Shown here: positions 37,819 to 46,799 of the stretch, one piece after another
Layout: each line of letters opens with the position of its first letter
Numbering within the stretch: position 1 is the first letter of the stretch
Origin: Olleya marilimosa CAM030
Lineage (GTDB): Bacteria > Bacteroidota > Bacteroidia > Flavobacteriales > Flavobacteriaceae
Direction of reading: 5' to 3'
Length of the DNA: 64,000 nucleotides
Assembly (NCBI RefSeq): GCF_000518485.1
Contig: NZ_JADR01000008.1
Span: 1 to 64,000, forward strand
Translations under genes and position numbers: made by a program
Notes under the pieces: generated by a model
Told to the model about the DNA's origin: nothing
Database searches by the model: none
What the model saw: only the letters and a program-made list of their open reading frames with translations

Positions 37819-39054
37819 TTATTTACGTAAATACTGCATGATTTGGATTACAGCTCCTTCGTTTTTTTTGATAAAGTCCGCGTTTTGATTGCCAGTAGTT
37901 AGTCTTGACTCTGGATCATTTATCAAGCTATTTAATTCTGTGCTTAACTCTGTAATATTAGAAACTGATTTAACACCTTTATTTTTTATCATATCAAAAG
38001 CTTCGGGAAATTTTTGGTAGTTTTTTCCAATAATTATTGGAACTCCAAAAACAGCAGGTTCTAGTATGTTATGTAAGCCAGTATTCCCCATTGCTCCTCC
38101 TACATAAGCTATATCTGCATAGCTGTAGGCTTTACTTAGTAGTCCTATGGTATCTAATATAAAAACATCGTATTGGCTTAAATCCTTCTTTTCTTTTTGG
38201 GTAAATAAAATAGAAGGCTTTTTTAAATTAGTCTGTATGTTTTCTATTTGTTTAGACTTGATGTTATGTGGTGCAATAATAAACTTTATAGGTATTCCTA
38301 CGTAATTATTTATAAACTCAATAATTAGCGATTCGTCTTCAGGCCAAGAACTTCCTACAACGATACAAAGTTTATTGTCTTTAAATACTTTTATGAAATC
38401 TAAATTATTATCTGTGTTTAATTGGTTTGAAACACGATCAAATCTTGTGTCACCAGATATAGTTGCGTTGGTGTAATTTATAGACTCTAATAGTTTTTTA
38501 GAGGTTTCATTTTGTGTAAATATGTGTTCAAAAGCAAATAAAGCCTTTTTAGTTTGGCTACCATACCATTTAAAAAAAGATTGGTCTTTTCTAAACACTG
38601 CCGATATTAATATGGCTCTTAGTCCTCTACTTTTAATTTCATTTAAGTAATTAGGCCAAATTTCATATTTAACAAATACGGTTAATTCAGGATTTACAAG
38701 ATTAATAAAACGCTTGGCATTATTTTTTGTGTCTAAGGGTAAGTAAACCACAAGATCTGCAAAGGGTGCGTTTTTTCTTATTTCGTAACCTGAGGGTGAA
38801 AAAAAAGAGAGTACAATTTTATGATTTGGATAATCCTTTCTTAATTCTGTAAAAATGGGTAAACCTTGCTCGTATTCGCCTAAGGAGGCACAATGAAACC
38901 ATAAAGTTTTATCACCTTTATTTAAAAATTGATCAAGTTTATTAAAAGTTAATGCGCGACCATCAACACCTAATTTAAGCTTATTATTAAATAAACTTAA
39001 AAGTTTTAAAACTACAGAGGCTAGTTGTATTGTTATATTATAAAGTAAATTCAC
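37819..39054 (-). CDS. waaA: 3-deoxy-D-manno-octulosonic acid (Kdo) transferase
   Basis: A 411-residue GT30-family enzyme that adds Kdo from CMP-Kdo to lipid A precursor at the inner membrane. An N-terminal membrane-associated helix is followed by LWFHCASLGEYEQGLPI, PLDTKNNAKRFINLVNPEL and KYEIWPNYLNEIKSRGL. The C-terminal half has the glycosyltransferase B fold (VVGSSWPEDE; YVGGAMGNTGLHNILEPAVFGVPIIIG). A gene for lipid A core synthesis fits the Gram-negative envelope. It is divergent from the aminotransferase gene. Confidence 0.95.
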   Translation of the reverse strand: MNLLYNITIQLASVVLKLLSLFNNKLKLGVDGRALTFNKLDQFLNKGDKTLWFHCASLGEYEQGLPIFTELRKDYPNHKIVLSFFSPSGYEIRKNAPFADLVVYLPLDTKNNAKRFINLVNPELTVFVKYEIWPNYLNEIKSRGLRAILISAVFRKDQSFFKWYGSQTKKALFAFEHIFTQNETSKKLLESINYTNATISGDTRFDRVSNQLNTDNNLDFIKVFKDNKLCIVVGSSWPEDESLIIEFINNYVGIPIKFIIAPHNIKSKQIENIQTNLKKPSILFTQKEKKDLSQYDVFILDTIGLLSKAYSYADIAYVGGAMGNTGLHNILEPAVFGVPIIIGKNYQKFPEAFDMIKNKGVKSVSNITELSTELNSLINDPESRLTTGNQNADFIKKNEGAVIQIMQYLRK

Positions 39055-39174
39055 GTATCTATTTTTGCTAAAATAAACAATTCATTGCTTAGCGTTTGGT
39101 ATTTTTGTAAATTCGATAATTATAAATTAAAAGTAAAACTAAGTTACTCAAGTTAGTTTACCACATATACAGAG

Positions 39175-40332
39175 ATGAAAAAAATACAAATGGTTGACTT
39201 AAAAGGTCAATATGCAGCTATAAAAAATGTTGTTGATTCTTCAATACAAGAAATTATTGATAATACAACTTTTGTTAATGGACCTAAAGTACACGAGTTT
39301 CAAAAAAACCTAGAAAACTACTTAGGTGTAAAACATGTTATTCCGTGTGCAAACGGGACAGATGCTTTACAAATAGCAATGATGGGATTAGGTTTAGAAC
39401 AAGGCGACGAGGTTATTACTGCAGACTTTACCTTTGCAGCAACCGTGGAGGTTATTGCTTTATTAAAGCTAACTCCTGTATTAGTAGATGTAGATCCAGA
39501 AACTTTTAATATAGACATAGAGGCTGTTAAAAAAGCCATTACACCAAAAACCAAAGCGATTGTACCTGTGCATTTATTTGGTCAGTGCGCCAATATGGAA
39601 GCGTTAATGGATTTAGCTAAGCAGCATAATTTATATGTAATAGAAGATAATGCTCAAGGTATTGGTGCAGATTACACTTATGCTGATGGTACTAAAGCAA
39701 AATCTGGAACCATTGGACATGTTGCATCAACTTCATTTTTTCCATCCAAAAACTTAGGTTGCTATGGAGATGGAGGAGCGATTTTTACAAACGATGATGA
39801 TTTAGCACACACCATTAGAGGGATTGTAAATCACGGAATGTATGAGCGTTATCACCACGATGTAGTAGGTGTAAACTCACGTTTAGACTCAATACAAGCA
39901 GCAGTATTAGATGCTAAATTACCTAAATTAGACAGTTATAATAATGCAAGACGTAATGCAGCTAGAAAATATAACGCAGCATTTAAAGACGTAAAAAATA
40001 TAATTACACCAAAAACAGTAAATGGATGCGAAGGTATTTGTGACACCTGTAACTGTCACGTGTTTCACCAATATACATTAAAAGTAAAAAATGTAGACAG
40101 AGACGCTTTAGTAAAGCATTTAAACGAGAACGGAATCCCATGTGGTGTATATTACCCAATACCATTACACGCTCAAAAAGCATATCGCGACACAAGATAT
40201 AACGAAGCCGATTTTAAAGTAACCAATCAATTAATAAAAGAAGTAATTTCATTACCAATGCATACCGAGTTGGAAGATGATCAAATTGACTTTATAACAA
40301 AAACAGTTAAAGATTTTATAGCAAATAATTAG
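39175..40332 (+). CDS. DegT/DnrJ/EryC1/StrS aminotransferase with Cys-rich loop
   Basis: A 385-residue PLP enzyme of the sugar aminotransferase family. The pattern is QMVDLKGQYAAIKNVVDSSI, PCANGTDALQIAMMGLG, EDNAQGIGADY and the PLP Lys in TSFFPSKNLGCYGDGGA. It probably aminates a nucleotide-linked keto sugar for surface polysaccharide. An unusual loop C285-x3-C289-x2-C292-x-C294-H295 precedes VFHQYTL and could bind metal. It is followed at once by the interspersed repeat and galE, so a sugar-nucleotide role is likely. Confidence 0.93.
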   Translation: MKKIQMVDLKGQYAAIKNVVDSSIQEIIDNTTFVNGPKVHEFQKNLENYLGVKHVIPCANGTDALQIAMMGLGLEQGDEVITADFTFAATVEVIALLKLTPVLVDVDPETFNIDIEAVKKAITPKTKAIVPVHLFGQCANMEALMDLAKQHNLYVIEDNAQGIGADYTYADGTKAKSGTIGHVASTSFFPSKNLGCYGDGGAIFTNDDDLAHTIRGIVNHGMYERYHHDVVGVNSRLDSIQAAVLDAKLPKLDSYNNARRNAARKYNAAFKDVKNIITPKTVNGCEGICDTCNCHVFHQYTLKVKNVDRDALVKHLNENGIPCGVYYPIPLHAQKAYRDTRYNEADFKVTNQLIKEVISLPMHTELEDDQIDFITKTVKDFIANN

Positions 40333-40421
40333 GACGTTACCACAAGGGTCGGGCTATCCACTAAAATCTTTTTTTGCCATATATGGCAGCAAAAAAAGGA
40401 TACCGTTTCTATCCCTAACGC
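40332..40421. repeat. Interspersed ~90-nt palindromic repeat, copy 2
   Basis: A 90-nt element that aligns along its length with 7566-7654. The opening GGACGTTACCACAAGGGTCG, the central TCTTTTTTTGCCATATATG and the closing CCCTAACGC are conserved; differences cluster between the stem arms. It begins on the last base of the aminotransferase stop codon and ends 12 nt before the galE ATG, so it forms the whole intergenic region. The conserved stems and variable joints suggest selection on structure or mobility. Confidence 0.85.
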
Positions 40422-40433
40422 ACGCATCAGCAA

Positions 40434-41453
40434 ATGAAGATATTAGTTACAGGAGGTTTAGGCTTTATAGGGTCACATACAGTTGTTCAGCTTCAAAAAA
40501 AAGGCTATCAAGTTGTAATCATAGATAATCTTTCCAACACTACTTTAGACGTGTTAGAAGGGATTGTAGCTATAACAGGACAGCCACCAATTTTTGAAAA
40601 ACTTGATTTAAAAAATAAGGCAGCAGTGCAAAACTTTTTTAAATCGCACCAAGACATACAAGGGGTTATTCATTTTGCAGCAAGTAAAGCAGTAGGAGAG
40701 AGTGTTGTTAATCCATTATTATATTATGAGAACAATATAAATACCCTAGTTTATGTTTTACAAGAATTAACCAAACTAAAAACATCTAATTTTATTTTCA
40801 GTTCTTCATGCACTGTTTATGGTCAAGCAGATACCATGCCTATATCAGAAACAGCACCAATTAAAGTCGCACAATCACCTTATGGTAATACAAAACAAAT
40901 CGGAGAAGAAATTATAAAGGATACTTGTCAAGTTTATCCTAAATTAAAAAGTATCGCATTAAGATATTTTAATCCCATAGGAGCACATGAGTCTTCAAAA
41001 ATAGGCGAGTTACCTATTGGTGTACCTCAAAATCTAATACCCTATATAACGCAAACAGCAATTGGTAAGCGTGCTCAATTGTCTGTTTTTGGTAACGATT
41101 ATCCAACCATAGACGGAACCTGTGTTAGAGATTACATTCATGTTGTTGATACAGCCAAAGCACATGTTGTTGCTTTACAAAGGTTGTTAAATAACGAAAA
41201 TCAATCCAATTTTGAAGTATTTAATATAGGTACAGGACAAGGTAGTACAGTTTTAGAAGTTATAAAAGCATTTGAAAAAGTATCAAACACCAAACTAAAT
41301 TATAAAATAGTAGGCAGGCGTCCAGGAGATGTAGTGTCTGCTTTTGCAGATACAACAAAAGCAAATAACATTTTAGGATGGAAAGCAGAATATAATTTAG
41401 AAGATGCTATTTTATCAGCTTGGAAGTGGCAAAATACCATAAAACAGGATTAG
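40434..41453 (+). CDS. galE: UDP-glucose 4-epimerase
   Basis: A 339-residue short-chain dehydrogenase/epimerase. NAD-binding TGGLGFIGSHT (residues 6-16), catalytic Ser/Thr in SSSCTVYGQ and the YxxxK pair in YGNTKQ (here SPYGNTKQIGEE) are intact. ALRYFNPIGAH and GTCVRDYIHVVDTA are GalE signatures. It interconverts UDP-glucose and UDP-galactose for surface glycans. The repeat at 40332 lies between it and the aminotransferase, 12 nt before the ATG. Confidence 0.96.
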   Translation: MKILVTGGLGFIGSHTVVQLQKKGYQVVIIDNLSNTTLDVLEGIVAITGQPPIFEKLDLKNKAAVQNFFKSHQDIQGVIHFAASKAVGESVVNPLLYYENNINTLVYVLQELTKLKTSNFIFSSSCTVYGQADTMPISETAPIKVAQSPYGNTKQIGEEIIKDTCQVYPKLKSIALRYFNPIGAHESSKIGELPIGVPQNLIPYITQTAIGKRAQLSVFGNDYPTIDGTCVRDYIHVVDTAKAHVVALQRLLNNENQSNFEVFNIGTGQGSTVLEVIKAFEKVSNTKLNYKIVGRRPGDVVSAFADTTKANNILGWKAEYNLEDAILSAWKWQNTIKQD

Positions 41454-41617
41454 TATATCCTAAATTAGAAAGGCTTATGGTTGATAATCTCTTAGTTATT
41501 AGACTCAATTTTTAGAGATTTCACATTAATATTCTGATTAACAATATTTTAGTAGTTAGGATTCGTCGTTGGTAATTATTATGTTTTACTTTGTAAGCTA
41601 ATGCAAATGATAAAATA

Positions 41618-41809
41618 ATGAAATTGATTACAGTAAAACGTCAGACAAGACAAGAAAACAGATTTGCTCCTAAAATGGGACGATTAAATGCCAAAGTAAC
41701 TTATATTAAAAAACAAGTGTTAGGCATACCAGTTAAAACGCTTCATAAATATCGTGAAACGTACTACGGAGAAGTAAAAGATTGCAGAGATTGTAATTTA
41801 GCTAGATAA
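41618..41809 (+). CDS. Small basic hypothetical protein
   Basis: A 63-residue protein, strongly basic in the first half (KLITVKRQTRQENRFAPKMGR) and with a C-terminal CxxC (DCRDC). I do not recognise the family. The gene has a good ATG, ends at a strong terminator and has an upstream region of 164 bp that could hold a promoter, so it is likely real. Basic charge plus CxxC would suit a nucleic-acid or zinc-binding role, but that is a guess. Confidence 0.65.
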   Translation: MKLITVKRQTRQENRFAPKMGRLNAKVTYIKKQVLGIPVKTLHKYRETYYGEVKDCRDCNLAR

Positions 41810-41810
41810 A

Positions 41811-41844
41811 TAAAAAAGCCTCGAAAATTTCGAGGCTTTTTTTT
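41811..41844. terminator. Bidirectional rho-independent terminator
   Basis: AGCCTCGAAA (41817-41826) with TTTCGAGGCT (41828-41837), A-run and T-run on either side; it ends the 63-residue gene (plus) and lspA (minus). Confidence 0.9.
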
Positions 41845-42325
41845 ATGCTTTTTTGTTTTTAAAACTACCTACAATTAGGCAACCCATACCAACCATAACA
41901 GATACGTCTGCTAGGTTAAATATTCCAGTTCTAAATACGCTTCCTAAATCGATGTGTAAAAAATCTGTAACAGACCCATATACAACTCTGTCATAAACAT
42001 TAGCTAATCCACCACCAACAATACAACAAAATCCTACTAAGGTCATGGTGTTAATTGTTTTATCTTTAATAATATGTCTTAGGACTAATGCTAAAACAAT
42101 GATAGGTAAAACTAATAATAAGGCAATTCTTAGGGTAGGGCTAAAGTCACTTCCCATACCTAAAAAGGCGCCTTTATTTTCTACATTATGAAGTGTAAAA
42201 TATTGACCAAAAATTTCAGTTTCAGATCCAGCAATTACATCTGCTCTAACAATAAATTTAGAGACTTGATCTAAAATAATATTAAAGACTACTAAGCCAA
42301 GTATTAGTATGTTTCTACTACTCAT
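41843..42325 (-). CDS. lspA: Lipoprotein signal peptidase (signal peptidase II)
   Basis: A 160-residue inner-membrane aspartyl peptidase with four helices that cleaves prolipoproteins at the lipidated Cys. The catalytic aspartates are D121 (GSVTDFLHI) and D140 (FNLADVSV); NVENKGAFLG is the conserved substrate-pocket region. Its start codon overlaps the end of fabD by 8 nt (ATGAGTAG), so expression is coupled with fabD. It would mature lipoproteins such as the one at 37478. Confidence 0.97.
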   Translation of the reverse strand: MSSRNILILGLVVFNIILDQVSKFIVRADVIAGSETEIFGQYFTLHNVENKGAFLGMGSDFSPTLRIALLLVLPIIVLALVLRHIIKDKTINTMTLVGFCCIVGGGLANVYDRVVYGSVTDFLHIDLGSVFRTGIFNLADVSVMVGMGCLIVGSFKNKKA

Positions 42326-43217
42326 CAGTCTTAGTTTCTAGAGTTGCAGATTCTGTTTGGGCTTCTCTATCTATTTTTTTAACTAGACCTTGAAGTACTT
42401 TTCCAGGACCAACCTCTGTAAATAAAGTAGCACCATCTTTAATCATTTGTTGTACAGATTGTGTCCAACGTACAGGAGCTGTTAATTGAGATATTAAATT
42501 TGCTTTTATTTCGTTTTCATCTGTAATTGCTGTTGCAGTTACATTTTGGTAAATTGGGCAATTTGGTTTGCTAAACGTTGTGTTTTCAATAGCTGCTGCT
42601 AGTTCTTCTCTTGCAGGTTCCATCATTGGCGAGTGAAACGCTCCTCCAACAGGAAGCATTAACGCACGTCTTGCTCCAGCTTCTTTTAACGCTTCGCAAG
42701 CACGTTCTACAGCACCAACTTCTCCAGAGATTACTAATTGTCCTGGACAATTGTAGTTTGCTGCCACAACAACACCATCAATTTGCGCACAAATATCTTC
42801 TACAACTTTATCTTCTAAGCCTAAAACTGCAGCCATAGTACTAGGTTGTAATTCGCACGCTTTTTGCATAGCTTGTGCACGTTGTGATACTAATTTTAAA
42901 CCATCTTCAAAGCTTAATGCTCCAGCAGCTACTAATGCCGAAAATTCTCCTAAACTATGTCCTGCCACCATTTCTGGTTTAAAACTGTCGCCTAAAGTTT
43001 TAGCTAAAATAACAGAGTGTAAAAATATAGCAGGTTGTGTAACGTTAGTTTCTTTTAACTGTTCAGCAGTACCTTCAAACATTATATCTGTAATGTTAAA
43101 GCCTAAAATGGCATTTGCATCTTCAAATAAATGTTGAGCTTCTGGTGAGTTTTCGTATAAATCAAGACCCATTCCAGTAAATTGGGCACCTTGACCAGGA
43201 AATATATATGCTTTCAT
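42318..43217 (-). CDS. fabD: Malonyl-CoA:ACP transacylase
   Basis: A 299-residue enzyme that loads malonate onto acyl carrier protein in fatty-acid synthesis. IFPGQGAQFTGMG, active-site S88 in VAGHSLGEFSA and the catalytic His in GGAFHSPMMEP are intact. It leads a two-gene unit with lspA, overlapped by 8 nt, linking lipid and lipoprotein production. A consensus promoter lies upstream on the minus strand. Confidence 0.97.
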   Translation of the reverse strand: MKAYIFPGQGAQFTGMGLDLYENSPEAQHLFEDANAILGFNITDIMFEGTAEQLKETNVTQPAIFLHSVILAKTLGDSFKPEMVAGHSLGEFSALVAAGALSFEDGLKLVSQRAQAMQKACELQPSTMAAVLGLEDKVVEDICAQIDGVVVAANYNCPGQLVISGEVGAVERACEALKEAGARRALMLPVGGAFHSPMMEPAREELAAAIENTTFSKPNCPIYQNVTATAITDENEIKANLISQLTAPVRWTQSVQQMIKDGATLFTEVGPGKVLQGLVKKIDREAQTESATLETKTDE

Positions 43218-43236
43218 TGATTTCTTAATTTAAAGA

Positions 43237-43269
43237 CAAAAATAAGAATAAAATTTTTATAAGAAGCAA
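43237..43269 (-). promoter_or_regulatory. Candidate promoter for fabD-lspA
   Basis: On the minus strand TTG (43269-43267), 22 nt, then TATTTTTG (43244-43237), a perfect TAnnTTTG box 19 nt before the fabD ATG. Confidence 0.6.
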
Positions 43270-43348
43270 GACTATTATTAAGACTTGTTGTCAAAATAGT
43301 AATAGTTTTTACTTAAAAAAGTTGTGGTATTTACTGTTTAAAAAGGAC

Positions 43349-44905
43349 TTACAGTTTGCCTGTTGCAGCTTCTGCACAACGCTCTCCATCCATTGCAGCA
43401 CTTATAATTCCTCCTGCATAACCACCACCTTCTCCACATGGATATAAATTTGTAATTTCTGGATGAGCTAAATTTTCGTTTCTAGGAATACTAACAGGAG
43501 AAGAGGTGCGTGATTCCACACCAATTATATTAGCTTCTTCAGTATAATAACCTTTCATTTTATCACCAAAAGCTTTAAAGCCTTTTCTTAAAGACGCTCC
43601 GATTAATTTAGGAAATAAACTATGCAGTGGTGCACTGTTTAAACCTGGTTGATAAGAGGTTTCATTTAAAGTGTTAGATAACTTACCTTCTACAAAATCG
43701 GTCATGCGTTGTGCTGGAGCAACTTGGCTACGTCCTCCTGCAGTAAAGGCTAGTTTTTCTAAATCCTTTTGAAATTCTAAAGCTTTTAAAGCACCAAAGT
43801 GTTCGTATTTTTTTAGGTCACGTTCCGCATTAATTTCTACAACTATTCCAGAATTTGCAAATTTATTGTTTCGTCTAGAAGGTGACATCCCGTTAACAAC
43901 AACTTCTCCGTTGGCAGTTGCTGCAGGAACAATAAAACCACCTGGACACATACAAAAGCTGTAAACGCCACGTCCATTAACTTGCTGCACCAAACTATAG
44001 GAGGCTGCAGGTAATAGCTCTGGTCTTGGACCTTCACAATGGTATTGTATACTGTCTATGATGTGTTGTGGATGTTCTGCTCTAACACCCATTGCAAAAG
44101 ATTTTGCTTCGATTGCAATATTTTTATCGTGTAATAATTTAAAAATATCACGTGCAGAATGTCCTGTGGCTAAAATTACTTTGTCTGTAATTAACTCTTC
44201 GCCATTTTGAAGTTGTATAGCTTCAATTTTGTTATTCTTAATGGTAAAATCTGTAACACGCGTATTAAAATGAATTTCGCCTCCAAACTTTATTATATTC
44301 TCTCTAATGTTTTGAACAACTTTAGGAAGTTTATTGGTCCCAATATGTGGATGCGCATCAACCAAAATTTGATCTGTTGCACCATGGTATACAAGATTTT
44401 CAAAAATACGTCGTACATCACCACGTTTTAAACTACGTGTATATAATTTACCATCACTATAGGTTCCTGCTCCACCTTCTCCAAAGCAATAATTAGAATC
44501 TTCATTTACAAAATGGTCCTGATTAATAGCTTTTAGGTCACGACGTCTATCTTTTACGTTTGCACCACGTTCCAATACAATTGGTTTAAAACCTAACTCT
44601 ATACAGCGCAAAGCTGCCCACATACCAGCTGGACCAAATCCAATGATATGAATTGGTTTTGCTTTTGAGACATCCTTATAGTTAAACGTATAATCTGAAG
44701 TTTCCGGAACGGGTTCTTTTATGTAAACCGATACTTTGTAGTTTAATATTATTTTAGGCTTTCTGGCATCAATTGACTTACGTAGTACTTTAATACCTGT
44801 AATGTCATCTCTAGATATGGATAGCCACTCCGCAGATTTTTTAATTAAAATATCCGGAATTTCTTCTTCTTTTAAAGAAACACGAAGTTGAATGTCTTTT
44901 ACCAT
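43349..44905 (-). CDS. FAD-dependent dehydrogenase (uncharacterised, COG2509-like)
   Basis: A 518-residue flavoprotein. After an about 90-residue N-terminal alpha/beta segment (QLRVSLKEEEIPDILIKKSA) comes the FAD motif HIIGFGPAGMWAALRCIELG, then GGAGTYSDGKLYTR, a second NAD-like segment (VILATGHSARDIF) and a closing GEGGGYAGGIISAAMDG. These are marks of the COG2509 family, whose substrates are unknown. The C-rich FCMCPGG motif in the middle is usual for the family. A cytoplasmic redox role is expected. Confidence 0.92.
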   Translation of the reverse strand: MVKDIQLRVSLKEEEIPDILIKKSAEWLSISRDDITGIKVLRKSIDARKPKIILNYKVSVYIKEPVPETSDYTFNYKDVSKAKPIHIIGFGPAGMWAALRCIELGFKPIVLERGANVKDRRRDLKAINQDHFVNEDSNYCFGEGGAGTYSDGKLYTRSLKRGDVRRIFENLVYHGATDQILVDAHPHIGTNKLPKVVQNIRENIIKFGGEIHFNTRVTDFTIKNNKIEAIQLQNGEELITDKVILATGHSARDIFKLLHDKNIAIEAKSFAMGVRAEHPQHIIDSIQYHCEGPRPELLPAASYSLVQQVNGRGVYSFCMCPGGFIVPAATANGEVVVNGMSPSRRNNKFANSGIVVEINAERDLKKYEHFGALKALEFQKDLEKLAFTAGGRSQVAPAQRMTDFVEGKLSNTLNETSYQPGLNSAPLHSLFPKLIGASLRKGFKAFGDKMKGYYTEEANIIGVESRTSSPVSIPRNENLAHPEITNLYPCGEGGGYAGGIISAAMDGERCAEAATGKL

Positions 44906-44930
44906 GCTGCAAAATTAGGCAAAATATAAT

Positions 44931-45290
44931 CTATCCAAATATATTTAGTGTAATTAGTCCAATTAAGCAACCAAAAAAGAACATTGAAATGATTAATTTG
45001 TGAGAAATCTCAAAATCTACACCTTCAATTTTTGGAATTTTAGCTTTTAATTTTTTTGATATTAAAGAGCCAAATATGGCATCAAAAACACCAAGTATTC
45101 CACAAGACATTATTCCTGTAATTGTGTTACTGACTTTGGCAGAATATATAGCGACGAGGCCATAAATTATTATTGATCCAATAGTTAGTATAGCGTAATT
45201 AAAGTTTAAGACTCTTGACAAAATTGCTCCAATAGCATCAAAAATAGCCACTACTAGAAAACCTGTTAACAACACTAAAATGATATTCAT
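44931..45290 (-). CDS. Small four-helix membrane protein, unknown function
   Basis: A 119-residue protein with four predicted membrane helices (about 2-24, 31-49, 53-75 and 95-117) and a short charged loop (KKLKAKIPKIEGVDFE). I do not recognise the family. It lies 11 nt after the DHFR fusion stop codon and 25 nt before the FAD oxidoreductase start on the same strand, so all three are probably transcribed together. Confidence 0.75.
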   Translation of the reverse strand: MNIILVLLTGFLVVAIFDAIGAILSRVLNFNYAILTIGSIIIYGLVAIYSAKVSNTITGIMSCGILGVFDAIFGSLISKKLKAKIPKIEGVDFEISHKLIISMFFFGCLIGLITLNIFG

Positions 45291-45301
45291 TTTAAAGGAA
45301 A

Positions 45302-46213
45302 TTATTTTCTCTCAAAAGTTAAAAAAGAAAATTCAAATTCATGGTTTTCATCTTTTTTATGAAAAGTATTAGCGGTTTCTTTCCATTGGGTCATATCTAT
45401 TTTAGGAAAAAAGGTGTCTGCGTCAAAATTAGAATGTACTCGAGTCAGTTCAATTTTAGAGGCATAAGGCATGGCTAGTTTGTAAATTTCTCCTCCACCA
45501 ATTATAAAGGGTTGTGCATCATTTTTAGCTAAAGCAACAGCGTCTTCTAAATTATTAACAACTAAAACACCTTCTGGTACTTGATAGTCTAATTGTCTTG
45601 AAATTACAATATGTGTGCGATTTGGTAGTGGCTTAGGAAAGCTCTCAAATGTCTTTCGACCCATAATTATATGATGGCCAGATGTTAAAGCTTTAAAGCG
45701 TTTTAAATCATCCCGTAAGTGCCAAATTAGGTCGTTGTTTTTACCAATTTCATTATTTTCTCCAGCTGCAACAATCATGGTTAGATTTTTATTTGCTTTA
45801 GTTTGTTGTGCTTTGAAGACTTCACTTTTTGCAAGTGTTAAATCTTCTTTCTCAACTTGTAGTTTTAATTTTTCAATTCTAACTTTTTGTTTGTTTACAA
45901 GTTTAGCCAATTGTTGTTCTTCCCAATCTTTACCCATAAATTTAGAGGTCACAAAAACGCTAAATAAATGATATAAAAAGAAGAATAGCCAAGCCATTAT
46001 GGCAAATACAAACCAATTGATGCCAAAAAACTTAGTGTCTTTACCTATCCCTAAAACTGTATTAGCTACAATTAAAAAAACAGCTCCAATTAAGAAAATA
46101 ACAAAATGCGCATAGAGGCGTTTTTTTTGCTTAATTCTGCGTTGTGCATTTTTAATTAATTCTAATTGCTCTTTATCTATTTGAGGTTTTTCTTTTTTCT
46201 TTAATCCAAACAT
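45302..46213 (-). CDS. folA: Dihydrofolate reductase fused to an N-terminal 2TM membrane domain
   Basis: A 303-residue fusion. Residues 1-90 form a 2TM domain: a basic start, helices at about 34-55 and 64-88. A basic coil follows (about 95-140), then DHFR from 143: TMIVAAGENNEIGKNN, IWHLRDDLKRF with D169 at the position of catalytic Asp27 of E. coli, IMGRKTFESFPKPLPNR and FIIGGGEIYKLA. DHFR regenerates tetrahydrofolate after thymidylate synthase (thyA at 47688). 2TM proteins are usually separate; a membrane-tethered DHFR is unusual. Internal M146 could yield a soluble form. Confidence 0.93.
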   Translation of the reverse strand: MFGLKKKEKPQIDKEQLELIKNAQRRIKQKKRLYAHFVIFLIGAVFLIVANTVLGIGKDTKFFGINWFVFAIMAWLFFFLYHLFSVFVTSKFMGKDWEEQQLAKLVNKQKVRIEKLKLQVEKEDLTLAKSEVFKAQQTKANKNLTMIVAAGENNEIGKNNDLIWHLRDDLKRFKALTSGHHIIMGRKTFESFPKPLPNRTHIVISRQLDYQVPEGVLVVNNLEDAVALAKNDAQPFIIGGGEIYKLAMPYASKIELTRVHSNFDADTFFPKIDMTQWKETANTFHKKDENHEFEFSFLTFERK

Positions 46214-46423
46214 ATCTTACTATTATAATGTAAAGTTAATGATTTTATGAGATTTGATTTTGTAATTTATAAACGAAATCGATTTAGTTTGATTATCAGT
46301 TATTTATGATAAATTTTGTGTTGTTATTATTAATAATTTATTACCCTTAATTTAATAAAAATAGTGATTTTAAGCTTTAATTTTAATAATCTCATAAAAG
46401 TTTAAAATTATTTAAATTTTATG

Positions 46424-46454
46424 TTGATGACTGAAAAAATCTTGTCTAATTTTA
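46424..46454 (+). promoter_or_regulatory. Candidate promoter for the CBM48-type protein
   Basis: TTG at 46424-46426, 20 nt, TAATTTTA at 46447-46454 (one mismatch to TAnnTTTG), 22 nt before the ATG at 46476. The rest of the 262-bp intergenic region is very AT-rich without other clear signals. Confidence 0.4.
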
Positions 46455-46475
46455 AAGCTTTAAAACATTAATATT

Positions 46476-46772
46476 ATGGCTGTTAAGAAACAATTTTTGA
46501 AAAGTAAACCAATTTGTAAAGTCACTTTTACTGTTCCAGCAGCAGGAGCAAAGCAAGTTACTGTTGCAGGTAATTGGAATGAATGGAATACAGAAGTAGA
46601 ACCATTAAAAAAGTTAAAAAACGGAACATTTAAAGGGACTGTAAATCTAAAAGCTGGTCAAGCTTACGAGTTTAAATATGTTGTTGATGGACAATGGGAA
46701 AACGAAGTGGAGGCAGACGCTTATGTATGGAGTGATTATGCAGCTACAGATAATAGTGTTATAAAGTTATAA
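46476..46772 (+). CDS. Isoamylase/AMPK-type CBM48 early-set domain protein
   Basis: A 98-residue stand-alone carbohydrate-binding domain of the CBM48 type: CKVTFTVPAAGAKQVTVAGNWNEWN, then LKAGQAYEFKYVVDGQWENEVEAD. Such domains bind glycogen-like alpha-glucans when attached to larger enzymes; alone they may act as regulatory or binding adaptors. There is no signal peptide, so it is cytoplasmic. It is monocistronic on the plus strand within a block of minus-strand genes. Confidence 0.88.
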   Translation: MAVKKQFLKSKPICKVTFTVPAAGAKQVTVAGNWNEWNTEVEPLKKLKNGTFKGTVNLKAGQAYEFKYVVDGQWENEVEADAYVWSDYAATDNSVIKL

Positions 46773-46799
46773 GGCTTAAATTACTAAATTGGTCTACAA

